From JAWLFI01 sp964626595 (GTDB taxonomy: Bacteria > Bacteroidota > Bacteroidia > Chitinophagales > Saprospiraceae), in contig CAZVFU010000060.1 in the NCBI GenBank assembly GCA_964626595.1, positions 1-13,418 on the forward strand: DNA of 13,418 bases, written 5' to 3'. The notes beneath the pieces were generated by a model. It made no database searches, was not told where the DNA came from, and saw nothing but the letters and a program-made list of their open reading frames with translations. Position numbers and translations under genes: made by a program. This document shows positions 8,231 through 13,418 of this stretch, in pieces (position 1 is the stretch's first letter; every line of letters begins with the position of its first letter).

Positions 8231-8270
8231 AAAAAAGAGATTGGCTCTGCCCGAGTCGAGCAAAGCCAAT
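8231..8270 (-). terminator. Intrinsic terminator of the aconitase gene
   Basis: On the - strand, a 14-bp stem (8270-8257 with 8253-8240) closes on a three-base loop ACT and is followed by CTCTTTTTT. The stem includes two T-G pairs that are valid G-U wobbles only in the - strand RNA, which fixes the direction. It lies 48 bases after the aconitase stop and just before the helicase start, so the helicase likely needs its own promoter or some read-through. Confidence 0.85.
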
Positions 8271-8317
8271 CCAAATATCTTGAGCCCGGCGATTAAGCCT
8301 GAGATCAAATACAGCAA

Positions 8318-10600
8318 TTAGCTGTTTTTTAAATCGTGACGGATCTTATTTAAAGCAGAACCATGTCTTACCCAATCAATTTGAGCCTGATTGTAGGTAT
8401 GGTTCACTTCAAAGGTATCTTCTGTACCATCACTGTGCTTTAGGCGGACTTGCAAAGGCTTTTTCTCAGCCATCTCTTCAAATCCGAGGATGTCAATTTT
8501 ATCGTCCTGGCGCACGAGATCGTAATCATCCGGATTGGCAAAGGTCAAGGCCAACATTCCTTGCTTTTTCAAGTTGGTTTCGTGGATACGTGCAAAAGAT
8601 TTTACAATTACAGCCATTACACCCAGATGTCTCGGTTCCATAGCCGCATGTTCGCGTGAAGATCCTTCGCCGAGGTTTTCTTCGCCAAATACTACAGTTC
8701 CGATTCCGGCCGCTTTGTATTTCCGTGCACTATCGGGTGGCGTCATCCACTCTGCTTTTTCGCCATCGTCTGCAAAATTGGCCACATTATTTGCTTCATC
8801 ATTGAAGTAGTTTATGGCACCGATATAGCAGTTGTTAGAAATATTATCCAGATGTCCTCTATACTTCAACCAGGGTCCTGCCATTGAGATATGGTCAGTT
8901 GTACATTTGCCCTTAGCCTTAATCAAAATACGCATGTCTGTAACCTGCTCCTTCGAGATGGGCTCGAAGGGGTCTAATAATTGAATCCGGTCAGATCCCT
9001 TATCGACCACCACATCGATATCACTTCCATCCTTGGCCGGTTCCTGGTAGCCCGGATCTTCCACATCAAACCCCTTAATGGGTAACTCTACGCCTTCCGG
9101 CGGGTCGAGTCTGACTTCTTCACCATCTTCATTAATGAGACTATCTGTGAGTGGATTGAAGGTCAATGTACCTCCTATCGCCATGGCGGTTGTTATTTCC
9201 GGACTGGCCACAAAGGCGTGTGTTTGGGGATTTCCGTCATTTCGCTTGGAAAAGTTCCGGTTGAAAGAAGTAATAATGGAATTTTTCTTGTCGGGGTCGT
9301 CAGTATGTCGCGCCCACTGACCGATGCACGGGCCGCAAGCATTTGCAAGTACCACGCCGCCCATTTCTTCAAATTCATCCAGTAAGCCATCTCTCTCTAC
9401 CGTAAACCGAATCTGCTCCGACCCAGGTGTTACCGTAAATTCAGACTTTGTTTTAAGTTTTTTCGCTACCGCCTGTCGGGCAACGGAAGCTGAACGCGTT
9501 AAATCTTCGTAAGAAGAGTTCGTACAAGACCCGATGAGCCCCACTTCCAACTCAAGGGGGTAGCCGTTATCTTTCGCAGCTTGTGCAAATTTTGAAATCG
9601 GCCATGCCAGGTCGGGAGTGTAAGGTCCATTTATATGCGGCTCCAGTGTAGAGAGATCAATTTCAATGACTTGATCGAAGTATTTTTCAGGATTAGCATA
9701 GGCAGTTTCATCTCCGGTTAGGTACTCCTTCATCTCATCGGCTAAATCCGCCACCTCTTCTCGCCCCGTAGCGCGCAAGAACCTTCCCATGCTATCATCA
9801 TAACCAAAAGTAGAGGTCGTTGCTCCTATTTCGGCTCCCATATTACATATAGTACCCTTTCCGGTGCATGAAATGGCCTGAGCGCCCTCACCAAAATATT
9901 CTACAATCGCTCCCGTACCTCCTTTCACTGTAAGTATACCCGCCACTTTTAAAATCACATCCTTGGGCGAGGTCCACCCACTCATTTTTCCAGTCAGTTT
10001 CACTCCGATCACTTTCGGCATTTTCAATTCCCAGGGCATGCCCGCCATCACATCTACAGCATCAGCACCACCCACGCCGATAGCGACCATTCCGAGTCCG
10101 CCAGCATTGGGCGTATGTGAGTCCGTTCCAATCATCATTCCACCTGGAAAAGCATAGTTTTCTAAAACTACCTGGTGAATAATACCCGCGCCGGGCTTCC
10201 AAAATCCGAGGCCGTATTTATTAGAAACAGACGCCAGGAAATCATAGACTTCTTCGTTTTGAGTCTTAGCGGTGGCTAAATCCTTGTCCGCACCTACTTC
10301 CGCCTGGATCAAGTGATCACAGTGAACGGTAGAAGGAACCGCTGTATTATCTTTTCCGGCCATCATAAACTGAAGCAAGGCCATCTGGGCCGTTGCATCC
10401 TGCATGGCTACCCGGTCCGGAGCGAAGAAAACGTAATCTTCGCCGCGCCCATAATCTTTGAGCGGCGACTCTTCATGCAGATGTGTTAATAATATCTTTT
10501 CGGTTAGCGTCAAAGGCCGTCCAATTTTCTCTTTTACCCGATCGACCTTCGCTTTGAGGTTACTGTAAAAGTCGCGGATCATATCTATATCGAAAACCAT
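8318..10600 (-). CDS. acn: Aconitate hydratase, mitochondrial type
   Basis: Aconitase converts citrate to isocitrate through cis-aconitate in the TCA cycle, using a cytoplasmic [4Fe-4S] cluster. The 760-residue length fits the mitochondrial-type aconitase rather than the longer AcnA/IRP1 or AcnB types. The three cluster ligands are present: Cys359 in GSCTNSS, then Cys422 and Cys425 in ACGPCIG, spaced as in the mitochondrial enzyme. Other hallmarks are GTDSHTPNAGG in the N-terminal half, the CTTDHISMAGPW segment that opens the swivel domain, and GEGSSREHAA near the C terminus. The ATG at 10600 follows an AT-rich leader without a Shine-Dalgarno. A strong terminator lies downstream, so it is probably expressed as a single gene. 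Isocitrate dehydrogenase, the next enzyme of the cycle, lies about 2.7 kb upstream on the same strand. No frameshift or missing residue was seen. Confidence 0.97.
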   Translation of the reverse strand: MVFDIDMIRDFYSNLKAKVDRVKEKIGRPLTLTEKILLTHLHEESPLKDYGRGEDYVFFAPDRVAMQDATAQMALLQFMMAGKDNTAVPSTVHCDHLIQAEVGADKDLATAKTQNEEVYDFLASVSNKYGLGFWKPGAGIIHQVVLENYAFPGGMMIGTDSHTPNAGGLGMVAIGVGGADAVDVMAGMPWELKMPKVIGVKLTGKMSGWTSPKDVILKVAGILTVKGGTGAIVEYFGEGAQAISCTGKGTICNMGAEIGATTSTFGYDDSMGRFLRATGREEVADLADEMKEYLTGDETAYANPEKYFDQVIEIDLSTLEPHINGPYTPDLAWPISKFAQAAKDNGYPLELEVGLIGSCTNSSYEDLTRSASVARQAVAKKLKTKSEFTVTPGSEQIRFTVERDGLLDEFEEMGGVVLANACGPCIGQWARHTDDPDKKNSIITSFNRNFSKRNDGNPQTHAFVASPEITTAMAIGGTLTFNPLTDSLINEDGEEVRLDPPEGVELPIKGFDVEDPGYQEPAKDGSDIDVVVDKGSDRIQLLDPFEPISKEQVTDMRILIKAKGKCTTDHISMAGPWLKYRGHLDNISNNCYIGAINYFNDEANNVANFADDGEKAEWMTPPDSARKYKAAGIGTVVFGEENLGEGSSREHAAMEPRHLGVMAVIVKSFARIHETNLKKQGMLALTFANPDDYDLVRQDDKIDILGFEEMAEKKPLQVRLKHSDGTEDTFEVNHTYNQAQIDWVRHGSALNKIRHDLKNS

Positions 10601-10628
10601 ATATAATTTGTGTTTTAATCGTTTCAGT

Positions 10629-10636
10629 CAAAAATA
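10629..10636 (-). promoter_or_regulatory. Candidate -7 box of the aconitase promoter
   Basis: The - strand reads TATTTTTG, an exact fit to the Bacteroidota -7 consensus TAnnTTTG, 28 bases before the aconitase ATG. No clear TTG sits at the usual -33 distance, so only half the promoter is supported. AT-rich sequence makes chance matches likely. Confidence 0.35.
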
Positions 10637-10732
10637 ATAAATTACCCACGGGCATCCTATTTTCCTGGCGCCTTTTCGAGGGCGATTGAAAGAAATTCTG
10701 CCGACATGAGAACCTTCTGTTATAAATCGGAT

Positions 10733-12649
10733 TTAAGACAAGCGCTCCATGAGTCGACTCGACACCCTGAGAAAGTCCTTTTCAGTGATTATCCCTACCA
10801 ATTCTCCCTCATTACAAACCGGCAAACAACCAATTTTATTGTCGCTCATCAGTCGCATCGCATCCAGGATATTAGACTCGGGATGGATAGTAATGGGATC
10901 TTTAATCATGATATCGGAAATGGAGACAACCTTTTTACTTCCCGACTTCTTCTGATCGGTCATATGCCGTAGTAGCGTTCGTGAGGATACCAAGCCAACT
11001 AATTTCCCTTTATTATCCTCTATAGGCAAATGTCGAATTTTTCGCCATAGCATCATCTCGCATACAAACTGCACAATATCATCGGCCTGAGCCGTAAAGA
11101 CATCCGCAATCATAAACTCTTCTACCTTAAGTCGACTGGGCTGGTACTGAGCTAAATCTGCAGGCCCGGGAAGCTGCCATTCATGAACGGGTTTACTTTC
11201 TTCCTGATTTTTCACCATGGTTGCTGTCAGAATAGAAACGGCTTCATCGCGGGGCACTTTATCAATCAAGTCTGTAAAAGACCGGAGCATCCAGCGAGCT
11301 CCTGTCGTGTGTTGTTTAGTACGCTCCTTGATCACGCCCAAATATTTGTCAATATCAGCCGTTTCTACATTCCGACTTTTTAGCCCTTCCTCAGCCATAG
11401 GGATCATTTCGTTAAGGATCAAATCCTGCGCGCTGACTTTTTGATCATTTAACCAGGTAAATTTCGTATCGATTCCGTAGCGGGCGGCTTTAAAAAAGTT
11501 GTCCCGAGCTTCTGCAAAACTCATTTTTTGAGTGATGTCGTCGTAGGCATTTCCATAGCCGGTCATCGCACCCAACCAAAAGGCCGAATTCGAGACTTCG
11601 TCTAAAATCGTCGGTCCGGCGGGTAATACCCGGTTCTCGATCCGCAAATGGGGTTTTCCATTGTCGCTAACGCCGTAGCAAGGCCGGTTCCATCTATACA
11701 CCGTAGAATTGTGCACTTGAAGGGCACGCAATTTGGGGACTTTGTTTTCCTTGATCAAAGCCTGACTGTCCTCCTTGATATCTGCACTCAACAAAACTCG
11801 GAAACGAGCGATATCCTCCTTGTAAATTTCCAGTATCGAGTCTTTCAACCAATCTACACCAAAATTGACTCGTGGCGCACGCTCGCGCAGGTGATCATGG
11901 GAACTTCGCGTATCTAAAGCCTGCTGAAAGAGGGCAATACGAGATTCGTGCCATAAACGCTTTCCGAAAACGATGGGTGAGTTCGCTGAGGTCGCCATCA
12001 CCGGAGCGACCAACACCTGGGAAATATTATACAATTTGACAAAATCACTGGGCGCCACCTGCAAGTGCACCTGAAAACTGGTGTTGCACGCTTCTAACAT
12101 CGGCGAATCGTGACGTAGACTCAACTCATCAATGCCCGTCAGCCGTAGTTCATAAGACTGGGCTTGCAATTGGTCATTTATCGCTTCCATCAATGCGGAG
12201 TATCGAGTCATTGGAGTAATGTACTCCATATCCAAATGGAACTTCCGTAAAGTAGGAAGAATGCCCGTCAAAACCATCCGCGCGCCCATCTCCGACAGCC
12301 CCGTATTTAGTTCCTTTAGATTCGACCGGATTTCCTTCTCTACCTGATGAAAACAGTCGCCGGAAAAAACCTGCGGAGTCACATTCGTTTCTAAGTTAAA
12401 TCTCGCTAATTCTGTTTCCAGCCAGGGCAAATTCAACTTTTCGATTACTTCCATCGCAATCGGCTTGGGCTTATATGTGGTGGAATCCACCAAACACAAC
12501 TCCTGCTCGGCCCCGATTCGAATGGTGTCACTCTCAAACCAATCGTTATCCAGCATATATTCTAATGCGGTGACGTCCCGAAGCAGGGCTTTCATGAAAC
12601 GCTGGCGCTGCCTCTTGGATGCTAAAAGTGAAACCCGCTGTTCTCCCAT
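10733..12649 (-). CDS. Glutamate-cysteine ligase-family (GCS2) enzyme fused to tandem CBS domains
   Basis: Residues about 41-460 resemble the GCS2 family of carboxylate-amine/glutamate-cysteine ligases. The start of the fold has GAEQELCLVD (46-55), the GxExE-type metal/ATP site, and further conserved-looking stretches include RHDSPMLEACNTS, ATSANSPIVFGK and LRIENRVLP. Such enzymes join glutamate to an amine (cysteine in glutathione synthesis) using ATP. The tail holds two CBS motifs: 511 to about 565 (EEFMIADVFTAQ, then LVGLVSSRTLL) and 577 to about 637 (ISDIMIKDP, then LVGIITEKDFL). A CBS pair forms a Bateman module that commonly binds adenine nucleotides, so allosteric control by energy charge is an inference. 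No glutathione synthetase-type ATP-grasp domain follows, and no gshB-like neighbour is visible, so the true acceptor is uncertain. The protein is cytoplasmic. The ATG at 12649 has a TACAA leader. It is transcribed towards aconitase with a 132-bp gap and diverges from the lipoprotein gene. Confidence 0.85.
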   Translation of the reverse strand: MGEQRVSLLASKRQRQRFMKALLRDVTALEYMLDNDWFESDTIRIGAEQELCLVDSTTYKPKPIAMEVIEKLNLPWLETELARFNLETNVTPQVFSGDCFHQVEKEIRSNLKELNTGLSEMGARMVLTGILPTLRKFHLDMEYITPMTRYSALMEAINDQLQAQSYELRLTGIDELSLRHDSPMLEACNTSFQVHLQVAPSDFVKLYNISQVLVAPVMATSANSPIVFGKRLWHESRIALFQQALDTRSSHDHLRERAPRVNFGVDWLKDSILEIYKEDIARFRVLLSADIKEDSQALIKENKVPKLRALQVHNSTVYRWNRPCYGVSDNGKPHLRIENRVLPAGPTILDEVSNSAFWLGAMTGYGNAYDDITQKMSFAEARDNFFKAARYGIDTKFTWLNDQKVSAQDLILNEMIPMAEEGLKSRNVETADIDKYLGVIKERTKQHTTGARWMLRSFTDLIDKVPRDEAVSILTATMVKNQEESKPVHEWQLPGPADLAQYQPSRLKVEEFMIADVFTAQADDIVQFVCEMMLWRKIRHLPIEDNKGKLVGLVSSRTLLRHMTDQKKSGSKKVVSISDIMIKDPITIHPESNILDAMRLMSDNKIGCLPVCNEGELVGIITEKDFLRVSSRLMERLS

Positions 12650-12746
12650 TTGTATTGATTTAACAATAGATGATAAAATCTATAAGATGTTTTATTCGTT
12701 AAATATAAATAAATCGATACGCTTCGGTTGTTGAGAATCAAAAAAA
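12650..12746. promoter_or_regulatory. Divergent promoter region between the GCS2-CBS and lipoprotein genes
   Basis: This 97-bp AT-rich gap must serve both directions. It holds a stem-loop, ATAAAATCT/AGA(TG)TTTTAT, at 12673-12695. Near-matches to the -7 consensus on the - strand are TATATTTA and TAGATTTT (each one base off), but neither has a convincing -33 partner. The + strand leader ends in a run of A just before the lipoprotein ATG. A shared operator is possible but unproven. Confidence 0.35.
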
Positions 12747-13286
12747 ATGAGAAATTCACCCCTAATCTCTACATTTCAATGGCTTTTTTTAATCGCGGTA
12801 CTGCTCGTTTCCGCCTGTAAAAGCGAAAATGAAGTTCCCGATCGAATCATGCCGTATGTGTTGGATTTTGAAATCCCCTCCGGCCTCAACACCTTCGAGA
12901 CCCACTTTTTTGTCTTCGACAATGTGCGCACACAGGTCGAGGATTTCTTTCCGGAAGACGACCTTCCGCTAGAGGAAGTCAGCCTGATTCGACCTCGAAG
13001 AGCCGAATTACAACTTCGCGATCCCAACATCACTTTTAATGATATTCGATCTGTGGAAATCCATATCCAATCCAAGGAAGAGGACGCGAGAGAATTCGAA
13101 ATATTTTACACGCTCAATTTACGCCAACGCGACCGGCAGGTCATTGAACTCCTTCCCACCTTATCCAATGTCAAAGAAGTTTTTGTTTCTGATCGCATGG
13201 AGGTGCAGGTTCGGGTGAACTTGTACCGCCTCACTTCCCGCCCAGTCCCCGTCCTGCTGGAAATGGAGCTGGAAGCCTTGCGGTAA
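12747..13286 (+). CDS. Small hypothetical lipoprotein
   Basis: This 179-residue protein has a lipoprotein signal: a hydrophobic run at 13-21 ending in the lipobox VSAC, with Cys24 the expected lipidation site. The mature start, CKSENEV, has one lysine and scattered acids, which only weakly resembles the surface-export signal known from some Bacteroidota, so a periplasm-facing outer-membrane anchor is equally possible. The mature part is acidic and beta-rich without cysteines or catalytic motifs, and I do not recognise its family. The ATG follows a run of A, with no Shine-Dalgarno. It diverges from the GCS2-CBS gene and converges on isocitrate dehydrogenase, sharing a terminator with it, so it is probably transcribed alone. 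Confidence 0.75.
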   Translation: MRNSPLISTFQWLFLIAVLLVSACKSENEVPDRIMPYVLDFEIPSGLNTFETHFFVFDNVRTQVEDFFPEDDLPLEEVSLIRPRRAELQLRDPNITFNDIRSVEIHIQSKEEDAREFEIFYTLNLRQRDRQVIELLPTLSNVKEVFVSDRMEVQVRVNLYRLTSRPVPVLLEMELEALR

Positions 13287-13289
13287 ATA

Positions 13290-13325
13290 AAAATGGCCCG
13301 AACACACCGTCCAGGCCACTTTTTT
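13290..13325. terminator. Bidirectional terminator between the lipoprotein and isocitrate dehydrogenase genes
   Basis: On the - strand a 10-bp stem (13318-13309 with 13303-13294, two G-U wobbles, loop GGTGT) is followed by TTTTTATTTA, a good end for isocitrate dehydrogenase transcripts. On the + strand the outer TGGCC/GGCCA stem is followed by CTTTTTT, a weaker end for the lipoprotein transcript, because the wobble pairs become A-C mismatches. Confidence 0.8.
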
Positions 13326-13343
13326 CTGTTTTAAGTGCATCCT

Positions 13344-13418
13344 TTACATATGCGCAATAATCTCATCCCCGAATTCAGAAGTGGATAGCAAGGTCGCATT
13401 TTCCATCTGTCGCTCGAA
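13344..13418 (-). CDS. icd: Isocitrate dehydrogenase (NADP), C-terminal end only
   Basis: Only the last 24 codons and the TAA stop lie in the window; the gene continues beyond its right edge. The frame begins FERQM and ends TSEFGDEIIAHM, which closely resembles the C terminus of E. coli Icd as I remember it (FERLM, then CSEFGDAIIENM). The full enzyme oxidises isocitrate to 2-oxoglutarate and CO2 with NADP in the TCA cycle, directly after aconitase, which is encoded on the same strand. The call rests on a short stretch, but the SEFGD ending is distinctive. Confidence 0.8.
   Translation of the reverse strand, partial: FERQMENATLLSTSEFGDEIIAHM

Noticed and set aside
10660..10700. CGCC/GGCG stem after the GCS2-CBS gene as a terminator
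   Set aside because: The stem is only four pairs long with no T tract.
1..13418. tRNA, rRNA, CRISPR array, insertion sequence or prophage
   Set aside because: No cloverleaf-like sequence, regularly spaced direct repeats, transposase or integrase motifs, or terminal inverted repeats with target duplications were seen by eye.

Overview
This window looks like chromosomal DNA of a free-living member of the Bacteroidota, probably near the Saprospiria/Lewinella-type lineages. That placement is an inference from several signs: genes start without clear Shine-Dalgarno sequences, often behind A-rich leaders; there is a DUF2490-type outer-membrane protein and a secreted M1 peptidase with a barrel-like tail; an IGHMBP2/UPF1-like helicase and a mitochondrial-type aconitase are present; and some upstream regions carry TAnnTTTG-like boxes. 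No mobile element, tRNA, rRNA or CRISPR array was seen.

Layout. Positions 1-340 hold no convincing gene, but contain a GC-rich block with four successive hairpins, a candidate structured RNA or dispersed repeat. Positions 341-3316 (+) encode a 991-residue secreted M1-family metallopeptidase fused to a putative C-terminal outer-membrane beta-barrel. Convergent to it, 5938-3337 (-) forms a compact three-gene envelope operon: a membrane-anchored coiled-coil/MORN-repeat protein, an unknown exported coiled-coil protein, and a DUF2490-like beta-barrel protein. An AT-rich gap (5939-6291) follows, with several short perfect palindromes. Upstream of that (all - strand) lie a superfamily 1 DNA/RNA helicase (8196-6292), a strong intrinsic terminator (8270-8231) and aconitase (10600-8318). 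Next comes a glutamate-cysteine ligase-like enzyme fused to two CBS domains (12649-10733). A small lipoprotein (12747-13286, +) diverges from it. The window ends with the last 24 codons of NADP-type isocitrate dehydrogenase (-), which shares a bidirectional terminator with the lipoprotein gene.

How the genes fit together. Aconitase and isocitrate dehydrogenase catalyse consecutive TCA-cycle steps and share a strand within about 3 kb, separated by the GCS2-CBS enzyme and the lipoprotein. The CBS pair suggests the ligase-like enzyme is controlled by adenine nucleotides. The left half is mostly envelope-related, with an exported peptidase, two predicted barrels and two membrane-tethered coiled-coil proteins. 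The most unusual items are the multi-hairpin element at the left end, the peptidase-barrel fusion, the GCS2-CBS fusion and the palindrome-rich gap before the MORN operon. No clearly new multi-gene defence or mobile system is evident.
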